Assembly: GCF_964199755.1 (NCBI RefSeq)
Contig: NC_133897.1
Location: 116,321,579 to 116,385,578 of the forward strand
Direction: 5' to 3'
Length of the DNA: 64,000 bases
Source of the DNA: Larus michahellis
Taxonomy: Eukaryota; Chordata; Aves; Charadriiformes; Laridae
The position numbers and the translations under genes are program-made. How positions within the stretch are numbered: the first letter of the stretch is position 1; every line of letters begins with the position of its first letter. The notes below the pieces were generated by a model. The model worked only from the letters and a program-made list of their open reading frames with translations, was not told the DNA's origin and did not search any database. Shown piece after piece: positions 1-12,500 of this stretch.

Positions 1-3000
1 CTAAATCTAAATGAGGGTGAAGTGCATAATTTCAGTTAGAGCAAATGGGACAAATACCAGCAGTTTATCACCTCCTTGAGTTTTTTTAACTCCTCAGTTT
101 GACCCTAACACATGTCGTTTTCAGGGACATTCCCTCTGCTTATGGTTTGGCCATGCCGTAAGTGCCACACTGATTTCCAAAAGCCAGTGTTCAACAAAGC
201 TGGGACCATTAGCTCTGCTCTGCTAAGTCACAGTGTTTCTGATGCAGAAGATAACTCACTCGGTGCATTATGAGGACACAGCTGTTTTTCTCCTGAGTTT
301 GTTAGTAACAGTTCTTCCTGTTCTTACAACTGTCGTGGTTTGTCCTCAAACCAGGACAACAACTCTTCCCTTTCACATCGCAGCAAAAGAAGGTTTGCCC
401 TAGTACTTACCTCCTGCTCCTTACACAAATAACCATCTCCTACGCCATCCTTCAGCATGCTTCTGTGAATTGAGCTTGTTCTTTCATGCAAAGAGCAGCA
501 AAACACAACCAGTGGTGCAACTGAGGATGATCGTATGTTCTCTACCTCAAAGTCAGCAAAGATGCTTTTCCCCTGTGATGTGCACTAACAAGAATACTGC
601 TCCCTGTCCAATAATCAACAGAAAGAGCTAAACATGCAGCAGAATCCGTCAGAAGCATGGCAGAGTAATTTACGTATTCAGTAAATTCTTCCTTCAAATC
701 AAGGACCACCTACAACATAAATCTTGTATCCCAATAAACCTCATGCCTTTAAATTTGAAACATGCCCTACAGGCTAGCTCCCTGAAGTCCCGTGGAGAAA
801 GTGAAGATGGCTGGGTATCAGACAAGTAAGAACAATAAAAAAGCCGAAACCAAAATTAGCCCTTTATCTGCACAGATACATAGAGCAGCGTTGGCACAGT
901 GACACAGTGTTTCGTTTAGAGAGGAGCCACCACGCTCCCTTGGAGCTGCAGGGTTAAGGACAGGAGCAACACTGCATGAAGGGGGAGGGCGCGGAAGGCA
1001 ATTTGTGCTTTCAGGGCATTTTTTTCACTGTGACCCTCCATACACTGATCAGAACGTCCAAATCCTCTTCTTGGCTCTGTCCTTGCCTAATTGTGTGACC
1101 TGGGATCTTACATGCGTTTTCTCATCAGTTCCCAGACCAGTTCACCAGCCAATTCATTACTTCTGCTCTGCAATTTTCTTTGCTCCAGCAAACAAAAATT
1201 CTCGTAACTGTAAAATTGCCATGCTTCAATAGTATTTGCTGCTGATGTTTCTTTAAATAACCATTGGTTCAACTCTTTCTGTATTAAAAGGGATTAGGTG
1301 GATGCACTTAAGTCCTGACACTTAACTCAACTTTGTCATAAACTCCTTGTCTGTGAAAATAGAGCAAATATGTAACATTGTGCCTTACGCTCTCTCATTA
1401 ATACTTCTGAGTCCTTGAAGATATTTACCTACATCGTTACATTGTGAGATGCATGCAAACAGATAGCTAATGAATCTGAAAAACTCCAGAAATACTTTGG
1501 TAATTGAAAGTATGCAAATCGCGCCTCAGCATTCAAGAAGAGCACTAAAGTGGGATAGTTTAATCCCAGAGGACGGAGTTGGAACCCTCAACTTCTTCCT
1601 GAGCAGTGCTTTTATACAACAAAAGCTATTCAGAAACAGAAATGAAAGGGACTACTCAGATGGCCAGTTTAATAGTACAAGCTTCTTATTTTAGGAATTA
1701 TAGTACAAGAAGGTCTGATCTTCTTTCAAATTTAAACTTCAGTATCACAAAATGTACTGGGTGAAGACTGGCAAAGACCTCAACTATGGTCCTGCACGAA
1801 TTAGATATTAAGGACTCCTTGATGCCTTATGTAAACATTAAGTTCCTCTTCCAATAAGCCAAAAATCTTCCCTTCCCCAGCTGTTAATTTCTACAACACT
1901 ATTAACTGCTGTATTCTGCCCCAGAACGCTCTTTCTTTGTTGTTTATAAGCAGACATTGGTGATTAGGGACAGTGGATGTAAATGCTCTAACTCCACAGA
2001 AGTCTAACAGCTATTTGCACCATCCTTCCCCCTCTGTTTTCTATGACTGTACCTTGCCATTGGGGTCTGCAAGGCATTTGGGGGGAAGTTACAGGGCCGA
2101 TCAGCAGGTGTATCTTATATTTAGATAGGTCTTCAGGGGCACGGACCAGGAAAAGGAACTCCTTGGTCCAGCCCACCTCTCTCTGGGTCCCAGGATGATA
2201 ACGTTTCTTTGCAACATGTTCCACCAAGCAGCAAACAGGCGCGCTGCCTGCTACGCCCTGCCTTTTCAATACTTTTAACATACACCTACTGTTTCACACG
2301 GTTTTAGCATAAATTTATTAAAATACTGCTGTCTATAAACAGCAATAGCCTGTACAAAATGGAAGAAACCCCCCAGGAAATCCATTTATCACAGAAATCT
2401 AGACATCTATGTTGGCTTTGCTGGCATCAAGGTAAACAAACATTTCCTTACTTCTCATCCTCTTCCAGAAGCCTTATCTACTACTGCTTGTTCTTACCAC
2501 CACAATCCTCAAATGCAAAAAGACTGCTTTAAGGCTATGACAGATTTTTAATTATAAAGTATAAATACCAGAATTACAGTCTGATCTCTTTACAACTCTT
2601 TTTGTCAGTCCCCAGACCAGCCTTCAGGATGTTTATCTGTGATTTTGTTAGGGCCATCAAACTAAGTCCCAAGGGCAGGATTTTGGATGCCATAAAGCCC
2701 TAATGTTTTATTTTCATCTATTTTTCATGTTTCCTCAACAAATTTAGATTAAATCATTCTTCCTGAAGAGGGTGTGGGAATATTCGCTTTGATCCCGAAT
2801 ACTAATCCCCAGGGTTTGATAATATCTTGAGTATGAAGCTGTAGGGCTGGCAGCACCCAATCAATGTATTTATTGAGGCCGACTAGCCTGTCTCACACAA
2901 GGTTTATACCTGTTTATCATACAAATCCATAAATGAACTGTTATATTAAAAATTATAAATAATAAAAAATCCCCTACCAAACCAAGAAAACTGCATTTTG

Positions 3001-3513
3001 AATCTTTTGAATCCGTGGTTGTCAGTGGGAGCGCTCCTGCTTTCACGGAAGTCAGGAACAGGAGCCCTCGTGACTCTAACAAAGCCAGGAACACCTCCAC
3101 AAGGACAAGCTCAGGCACTAGCTCACATACTAACAGTGCTTCAAGATACTAGTCTTGGCCTTATTCATATCTTATTAAGGTAATCAGAAAGAAATATACT
3201 TCTTTTCACTTAAAAAAAAGTTCAGTACTGACACTTGCTAGGAAATAGAAACCCTTTGTGTTTAAAAAAATCACCGAAGTAACAGTAACAAAAAATTAAT
3301 TAGTTTTCAAAACCTAAAAAACCTCCTATTTTCCTCCACATGAAGGATGTGAATTAATTTGTAATGCTTAGGTACAGCAAAAATCTGTCAGATTTTCCTC
3401 AATGCTAAACTTAAATACTAAAAATCACCACTTTCTCTCAACCGTGACTTTCCAGGGACTGAAATAAAGATTGAGTACCTGCGTAAAGAATTTCTAGGAA
3501 ACAACTGCCTTAC
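1..3513 (-). other. EMILIN2 intron 6 (or beyond), no exon found
   Basis: This AT-rich stretch follows the exon 6 donor. I scanned the minus strand for splice-flanked reading frames that could carry the gC1q domain and found none in the required phase. Apparent donors near 409 and 1426 lead to in-frame stops when joined to exon 6. I see no transposon or RNA gene in it. Confidence 0.6.
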
Positions 3514-3552
3514 CTTGTGAGTCCGTGGTAGGAGGAGATAACTTTGGATATC
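3514..3552 (-). CDS. EMILIN2: EMILIN2 exon 6: 39-base small exon
   Basis: The acceptor is CTTTTGTAG (3561-3553) and the donor is AAG|GTAAGG-like (3513-3508). Thirteen codons encode [13 protein letters not shown]; the first glycine codon is split with exon 5. Length is a multiple of three and phase is 1 on both sides, so the exon could be skipped without frame change. The first triplet (GYP) continues the collagen-like register of exon 5, then sequence changes to Ser/Thr/Pro linker. Evidence is splice sites plus phase and position; there is too little sequence for a homology call by eye. Confidence 0.78.
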
Positions 3553-6500
3553 CTACAAAAGAAAAGTAGTATGTGTGACACAGTACATAATAGAGTCCTT
3601 TATGACAAAGTATCACTGCAGTCTTCTAAAAAGCATTCTTTGTTACTGAACAGCAACTTACCAAAATAGCTACCGAATAGCAACTCGTATGAAACGTTCA
3701 ATTATTGTTAAACTGGGGTGGTCGTGGCAAAGAAAACCAAATTCTTATTGTAACGTACTAAATCCACTGGCAAGCACTATGGCAAGAAAAAAAGTAAGTT
3801 TCCCTAGTGGCAAAGACTGATGTAGTTACCAAGGATTTTACATCAGCCCTGTTGACCTCATGCTTTGTGCAGCCTTGGCAAAGGCAACAAAACTGGCACT
3901 GAAGTAGTTTCCCCTACTTCTGCAGCCAGCTGGAGGCTGCAAAGGCCCACTCACAGATCACCTCTGCCATAAGTCCATTCCCAACAGCAATAGCTATAAC
4001 GGGCACCCACCAAAGGCTGAAAGGTGGTTGTTGAAGCGTAACAGATCTCAATGTCACCCCTCTAGCAAGACCTGGCATGTCCATTGCACTTAGACGGGAG
4101 TAATTCACCATTAGTTTGGTTCTCTCACCTGGGGCTCCAGCATACCCTTCAGCAATGGGCATGGTACTTTGACCAGCCTGACCATCCGCACTTCTGAGCC
4201 GCCCTCTCCCTGACATTAGAACAGTGCCAGGAGGCCCTGCCTCTCCAGTCTCCAAGATGATCCCGGTTGTTCCAGGCAGAAACGGCACAACTCCTGACCC
4301 TGGCAGCACTGGGCGCAGAGGAGGTCTCGGCTGCGGTGGCTGGAGGGGAGTCCTCTGTCGCGGGGGTTGTATCCTTGGCCTTGATGGCAGCAGGGATATG
4401 CCAGGCTGGGGCTGCAGGGGTGGTCTTGGTGGCAACGGCTGCCGTGGTACTTCTGATCGCCCTTTGAAATGATAAAAGAAAAGGAAAGATACAGAATTGT
4501 TCACCCAAAATAGTATATAAAATATGCATATTTTTGTAAAAAACCTTTAAAATAAAACAGGACTCAATTTGAGGCCACCCATCCCCTCAGACCCAAGACT
4601 GCACTGGCAAAACTCTGTTCCACTCCTGCAGTACTACAGATTCCCCTCTTTCCTGTGACGCAAGGAAAGGAATGAAGACAGCCTGGAGATGGGACAAGCA
4701 GCAGTCAAATAACCCGTGAACACTCACCCGCTAGTCCTGCTTTGACTTTCTGCACCCAGCGGGCTGTCTATCACACCTATTCCAACCGGTGCCTTCACCT
4801 CCATCGTGTCCTCTCTCTCTACCTTCATTTCAGTTCTCCTGAACCCCTTACCGCCCACCGCTCCTACTTTCAACTCTGCGTTCACACAACACCTAGCACA
4901 AGGCTGACCCTTTAGCAGTACCATAAAGAAAAGTATGCATAGCAAAAAACCTGAGTAAATGTACACCGACTCACAGATTATTTTTTTCCCTACTTTGAAA
5001 AGCAATGAACTTAAAATTCCAAGTATTCTCATTACTAATATTTTCTGACAAAGAAGGCAGAAGCCTAGGATATAATCTACCAGAAAAACCTTTATTGTTT
5101 GAAGAAAAGAGATACCCATTAAAAGACTTTTCCAGTAGGGCAGCCAACACATACGACATCGGGGTTGAACAGTGCTGACATGGTTACATTTGTGTATCTG
5201 GTCCAGTTCTAAGCCCTTTAAAGGATTTACAGCTTATTCCTAAAAATGAAGTCCTAGATGACAAGAATAAACTTGAATTACATCTACATTAAGAACGTGA
5301 ATTCACAGCTGCGTAGATTTCAGCAAAGGCAATGACAGCTTTTACACAGAATAACCAGAGTTTCACTCTAAATTCATCATTAGCATTGGTTATTTTGGTT
5401 GCGTTTTGAGACTAAAGCATGGCTTTAGGTGCAGGGATGGGAGTGAGTTTCTGGGGAAATGGACAAACATCCCCTTGCAAATTTATCTGATGCAAGTCAT
5501 CGCACCAGAGATGCTTGCCATGGTCCACAGTGGAGACCACTGCTCTGAGGTCTCAGTGGTGAGAATGAAGAGCACTTCAATTCATCACAGTCTAAAATCA
5601 GCCTGGGTAAATTCATCAGTGGCTAGGGCTACACCGAATGGCTGTGCCTAGAGGCAGACATGGTGTGAGGCTTACCCTGGCTCTGCTGCACAGCTGGGGA
5701 CCCCCAGGAGGGCCTTACGCTGAGCCTTTGGGCTAGAGAGCTTACAACCAAGTCATGCAGGTATTGTCTGCGACGCACGGCTGGGGTCCAGACGGTGTTG
5801 CTGGCAACCCACGTGCTGTTTCGTGACTACTTGACACCTGCGCTTTACTCTTGTGAATCTCGTTTCTTGTTTTCAGTCTCATAAAAAGTCCACATAAGCC
5901 TTCCAGAACACCAAGAGGCTGTCTGAAGTCATAGTCTTGCACCACCTGCATTCATGTGCTAGGCACGCCTGCTAGAAAAAAAGTCTTCCTCAGCTTTGCT
6001 GGCTGACTTTAACTCTCATGAGAATCAAAAGTTGTATAAGCAATGCACCACTGAAGCTCACTCGGTAACGCTATCCACAAGGCACAGGACCAAGGAGTGA
6101 AATTTTCACTTTATACAGATGAAAATTATCTTCGTAACAATCCCAGGATTAAAAAAAAATCTTATAAAAATTTTCAAAAAAAGGCTTAAAGTATCAAAGT
6201 GAACTGTTTAACAGAGTTGTTAACTTAGCGAGACATCTTCTGTCCACAGTGGCAAAGGTTTAGACCTTCAACTAAGATCTTCAGATTAACCTCATTTAAA
6301 ACACAAATTGGCAAAATACGTTATCTTGGGATGCACGTACTTGTCATTTCTCTAGTCAATTGAGCTGAGCTTTATTAAGACAACAACTTGAGCTGACAGA
6401 GTGAAAGTGAATATATTTCTCTGCTTACTTTTCTAAACCTTTAAAAAACAATCAACAGCTCAAATCCTCAAATCCCGTGTCCTGTGCAAACTGCTTCCTT

Positions 6501-9500
6501 GCATGCAACATCAATATTCAGAATTGTCCAACTACATCTCCATAAAGTCAAATCCAAAATTACCTGCCTAAAGCTCAACTTGAAGTGCCAGTAATCAGAG
6601 ATGTGTGGTTTGAGAGGGATCTGGTCTGCCATCTTTGCCGACCTTTTTGGCCTCTTCTACTGAGATGCATCATAGCAAGAGAAAGCACCAATAAATCACT
6701 AAACAAGGTGATAACGCTGGAGCCACCCTATCCTGATGCCAAATTCTGTAACACGTGTTTTCAATTCACAAGGCAACGAGAAAATGAACCCCCAATGAAG
6801 GCTGGGGTGAATCTATCTGGACCTGCTTAAGCTTTGCTGAGCAGTGGACAAGCCAGAAATCTTCCCCATCATCTTCCCATCTACCGGGGAAGGCAAAGAG
6901 CAGAGCTGAGATCATTCTACAGCTGAGAACAGTAACACTGCACTCAGCAGCGGCGTCCTTGCTGCTCTGGTTGTCATCACTGGTGTAAGTGACAACTCGG
7001 TTACCATGTCAGGCAACAGCTTCTGCTCTCAGGTGCCCATCCGCAACTGAAACAGAAGGAGAGGTTTCCCTCCTCAGTTGAAAATAAGAATGCTTTTGTA
7101 CCCCTCCTCCTTAAAAGTGTTTTGGGTTTTTTTTTTGTTTGTTTTTTTTTTTCCCCAGTTTATTCAACTAGGCAGCTTTAACCTGCAATTTACTTCACTG
7201 AAGGAGGAATGACTTGCTGAGAAGGAAGACAAGCAGGGACCTGGATGCACGAAGCAGGTGTATCTTTGGGGTGCGTCTGTTTCTAGTATTGTTCTGCCCT
7301 GATCACGCTCTCCTCAGCCCCCAAAACACACAGAAACAAAATGAGTAAAGGAATATGTGACTGCACTCACAAGAAGCCAAAAAAGACCTGACTTGAATTT
7401 TCCTATATAGACACCAAAGGGATTTGACAACTACGTTACATTTTGCACAAGCTCATAGGGATCCTAGAGGAATCGACTATATGACTCTCTTATTTGTGCT
7501 ACAACACTAAGATTTTATGTTGCCTTTTATCGATGCAGTGATGTAGAGCATACATTTGGTTTCTTAGACAGTAACTTCAGCAGACAACATTTAACTGTTG
7601 CTTTCGAAACCCTGCTACAGAGACAATTACAAGAGGAATTGCAGTTCAGGTCAAGTAACCGTAACCAAAGCAAACTGCACTCCCAGCGCGGTATCTGGCT
7701 GCAAGACCACACTTCTGACTCCTGGAAAACTTCATGAATCTGTATGAATAGGCAGTAAGTTAAAAGCAATCACTAACTTCAAGATTGCTTTCAATTTCGT
7801 GCCATTTGAAGAGCACACGTTCCTGCAGAGATGCACAGGGTGCAATGAGAACAACAAATTACCCTACCAGATGTGGAGGTGGGGGCATTTAAATCACCAT
7901 TTAAGGTGGACAAAGAGCTGCTGGATTACATTACCTTGGGAAGCACATTGTCCCCCATGAGCTCAGAGCAGACCACCACCTGCCCTCGCCACCGCCTTGT
8001 GTATGGGAATGGCAGGACGTCGTGCTATCTTCACCAGAAAACGTAACAACTAAAATACGGGTCCAGTTTCTGGGTCTGTATCTGACGTATAGTAATTCAC
8101 TAACGTGGCTTGTTAGTTTGGACTGAGGCACTTCAAACCCCCTAATAAAAAATTTGGAAGAAAACACAGCCATACTCCTAAGATCAGAGTCATTTCACTT
8201 TGCTCAGGTTTACAGTGTGCTGTGCTTACACTGCTTGATAAGATTTTATGTTGTTTTTCTTGCAACGTATCCTTGCCTTACTGCCCTCAACAACTGTTAT
8301 TAGTAACAAATTTGTTTCTGTTTTGGCCTTTCCAAAGTCAAATGACATCATTTGAATGCTACGATATGCTGGCAAATAGTGCATAAGAAACGCAACACCG
8401 ATCTACAGCCAGGACTGAAAATCGTCTTTTCAAATGATGTTGGTATCAGAGACGATGCTGTAGATCAGGGACGTAAAAACAGTTAAAGCCATACGCAATT
8501 CACGTTAACAGGGTTCCCAAACTACTTCCAAAAAAGGCTCTTTTGCCAAAATCTTCCTGCAACTCCAGCCATCAAAACTTACTTGGACTGCTGTGCCAGA
8601 CAGTGTTATTGTAATTGGAAACATTTGGGGATTGACGTGTGTGCTTCACGAATCCTTTGGGGGCCAGAAGCACCCCACGGCAGGGAGGGATGCTCAGAGG
8701 GCCTGCACCCCGGCAGCCGCAGCAGCGTCCTTCCACGGACCTTTGTCACCCGATGGTGGATGAAGAGCTCTGCCCTGGAACAGCGTTACGCTATGGAAAC
8801 CCGGGCGCACTGAGGTTTTTAATGCTTTACAACATTGTAAAAGGGGCGGATAAATACAACTCATGAGGCCACTCGAACACCTGCTTTAAATAGCAGGAGG
8901 AAGATTACTGTGTGTATCTTGGACCTTTCTCCATTGTTGGTCCCTAGTGCAAATTTATTTTTGGCAAGATGGATGAGAAATAGGATTACATAGATACATC
9001 ATCCTGCATTTTAATGGGGACTGGGTCTGCTTTCACAAGATCTAGGGACGAAGGTCCTAACCCTATTGAATTTAAGTCAAGATTTCACCAAAAGAAATAT
9101 CTGAGAATTACAGACCCCCTGCTTTATCCTTCACTTTTTCCTTTAAAGGAAGACAAAGGTATTGCTTTTTAATTTCGCACAAGAACGTCTCACCTGCAGT
9201 ATTTGTGTCAAATACTGCAATACATTTGGTTTTAAACAACTAAACACTCAGAACAAACACATTTATCACAGGCTTTCAAGTCTCCGGCTTGGAGTAAGAA
9301 GGATACTCTTCCCTGCAGGAATTACTTTCAGACCTTTAATGAAGCACAACTTGTCTATTCAAGCAAAAGCGCTCACAGTCCTGCATCTTATCTCCCCCAG
9401 CCACCACCAGCTGCAACAGCCCAGGGGCTTCTCCCTCAGCACCACTTCTTCTGGTTTAGGGCCAGTCACAGAAACCAGCCTCTTATTTATCTCGCACGTG

Positions 9501-12500
9501 CACAGAATTAAAACCAGAAGCATCAAACAACTTAAGAGTGCAGTTTCAAACCAGTCTCCAATTCCTATGGTTTTGCATCATGCTACCAGAAACAGGAACT
9601 CAGCTTCCTTCTGTAAACTTTGTCTCTCTCAGAAAAACAACCCATTGCTGAAATTTGGAGCAAGAACCGCAGAGGGAACTGAGTGGCATTTGGCAAGGTC
9701 TCTAAACCTTCAGGGCACGGTTTACCAACATGCTGAGGTTACCATTTCATAGCATTTTGAGCCAAAGGGAACGTGCCTCTGCTTCTCAGCCACTTAAATG
9801 CAAACTTTAAACCACCTAGAAGTAGATTTGAACTCACACGTTGGGCTACCAACAGAAGTGGCTGAGGTGTGAAAACATTGCCAGCTGGGGTGTGCACCTA
9901 TTGCCAACTTGCCAACTACATTGTGGGAACACAAACTTCTGGGAGAGCTATGAAGCAGAGGTCTTGTATTGCCACACCAACATATGCCAGAGCTTGTTTG
10001 CGAAAGTCCTAAATCAAAGAGTTGGTGCTGAATTATAATCATGAGCTCAGGCTAAGAACAAAACTTACAGGGAATCTTTTTTATCATAAATTTGAATTCC
10101 TTTGACCTCATTTTTCTCCATTTACTTTTCAGTTTCCCCTGAGGAATCAAGAATAATCTCACACAACAAAACAAAAAAATCAAATCAAATGAACTGTAAT
10201 AAGACCCACTGATAATTATTACTCAGTATCCAAAAATACTAGTTTTCCCACTGTCTTTATTCTGGCTCAACATAAACCTGACAGCGTGTAAGACTTTTTT
10301 TTGGGGGGGGGGAGGGGGGGGAAGTGAGTGCTTTTAAAAGCACTCAAAGTCCTCTATGGTGTTCTAGAGCAAAAGCCAAAGTTAGAGTCACTGTAAAAAC
10401 AAAGTAGAAATTGTGTAATACTAAATTTTTCCTCCCTTAATTCCTTTATAAATGATTCAGAAAAGAAAGCCAGCTGAAAATCAAACAAAAAAAAGGCATT
10501 TAAAAAGCAAAAAACCACTTACTTGTGTCAGACTGAGATTTCAGCATGCCTTCAATGTCCGTGGTGATTTTTGAGACTTGACTATAAAACTGTTGGACAG
10601 AATTTTTGAGGCCAGAAATATCAGTGGAATGAGATGCTATAGTTCCATTCATTTCACGGACGCAGTTCCATAAGCTGCTTATGTGCTTATTCAGACCTTC
10701 TTTTATCTTGTCCAAACTACCTGAGACAGAGTCCAGCTTGCCACAAACTTTTTCAACACGCGACACTCTGCTCTCAACATCCGAAACACCCTCCTGGATA
10801 CCTTGGGTCTTTTCTTTGCACTTGCTAAGATCATTCAGGATATGGTCATTCAATTGTTCTAGCCTCTCTTTCACTTCCCCACAGCAATGATCACTGGGAT
10901 GAGCAGTTTGATTCGCAAATGTCCTCTGCATTTGATCGATTTTTCGGAAGACACCTCGTTGTGTTTTTCTACAGGTAGAATTGACACCCAGAAGCTGCTC
11001 CTTGCAGCTACTCAAGCCATCTTGAAGATTCTTCACATCTTTATCCATGACATTTAGACTGTACCGGAACACACGTACATCTCTCTGCATTTTCTGGATG
11101 TCACGTTGGTTACCCTTAATTAAGTTGAGTTTCTCATTGAGAGAGCTATTTAGAGACTGCAGGAGAACAGAGTTGTTCTCTGTTTTCGAAAGCAAGTGAT
11201 TGTATTTGTTGTTACAATTTTCTAGCTCTTTCTGAAGGTCCTCCGTACCTTGTGGTGCAGACTGACATTTCTGCCCACAGAGGTGTTCAAGCGACAGTAG
11301 TTTGTTCTTCATGAAATTCATCTCAGCTGTAAATTGCTCATTTGCAAATCCTGTGTCACCGGGCAAGATGGGCCCAGGATTAATATACATTCCATCTGGG
11401 TCTGTGGTATTAGCAATCTCTAAAATAGTGCCACCTAGCCTATCTTCTAGGGCCCGTAGTTTTTGGTCAAACAAGTCTCTCAATTCATCTACCTCAGCAG
11501 CAATAGCACTGCGGAGAGTTTCCTCAACGTAAAAGCAATGTTCTTCAGCATTTCGTTCCGTAATGTTCATCCTCGCATCTAGTTCCTCCAACCTCTCACC
11601 GAACATGTCTTCCAGATCTGGAGTCGACAATCGGCTGATTTCATTATCTATTCTAACGTTCAAGATCCTGTGTGCTTCCACAACTCTGTCAATCTTCTTA
11701 TCTAAATCTTTTATCTGTTGGTCAAAGTAATTTCTCTCACCCTCCTTGCAACAACTGGACTTGTTTGATGGAATCTGAGTTCGGAGAGTATTTATTTCTT
11801 TCCTCAAGTCATTCTCTTTTCCTTTTATAACATCAATTATTCCTGAACAGTTATTGTCGTTGTCATCACACTGCTGCTGGATATCCTGTAGTTTGTATTC
11901 ACAGGAGTTCTTCAGATCTGCCATTTTCTTTTCAAATCCTTCCAGTATTTCCTGTCTGAGGGACTCAAATTTTGAGTCTATATACTCCTGATATATATTG
12001 TCACTGGGCATTGTTATTGTAGGTCCCTGTGCTGCCTCCTGCAGTTGTTTTAATTGTCCCTCATAGCCTTTTACTTTTCCATTCAGTTCCTCCAGCTTGT
12101 CATTCCTCATCTTCAAGGCTTCTTTGACCTCAGCTAGCTCAGACTTTATATCTTCCATTTCAAAATCAATAAAAGGGTCTTTTTGATCTTTATTGCTGAG
12201 GAGTCCAGGCAGATGAATACTGTCTGTTTCACCACCAACCGCACTATCAGGCTCTGGGCGGTCATAAAGGTTGTTCAGCCAAGTGACCAACATCTTACTA
12301 GCATCTTCTTGGACAGTTAACTTCAGGTTTTCATTCACGCCTGCCACAGAGGACTGAAGTTCAAGCACTGATCGTGTAAGTCTAAACAATTCATCCTCAA
12401 GAAACTGCATTTTCTTCTCATATGGTGGAGGTTCCGGCTCTTCTGTTGGTTCTGCATCTGTTTCATGGAAATAACAAAGTCTGGATGTAAATATTCCCAG

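Noticed and set aside
324..506. Minus-strand open frame ending near a strong donor (GGAG|GTAAGT at about 409)
   Set aside because: Joined in the phase required by EMILIN2 exon 6 it meets a stop at once, and the peptide has no gC1q or other family resemblance.
1418..1483. Splice-flanked segment as candidate EMILIN2 exon 7
   Set aside because: It ends in an in-frame stop in the needed phase and has no gC1q motif.
3914..4128. Open frame continuing past EMILIN2 exon 5
   Set aside because: A strong donor at 4128 and a phase-matched next exon indicate intron; the extension has no EMILIN similarity.
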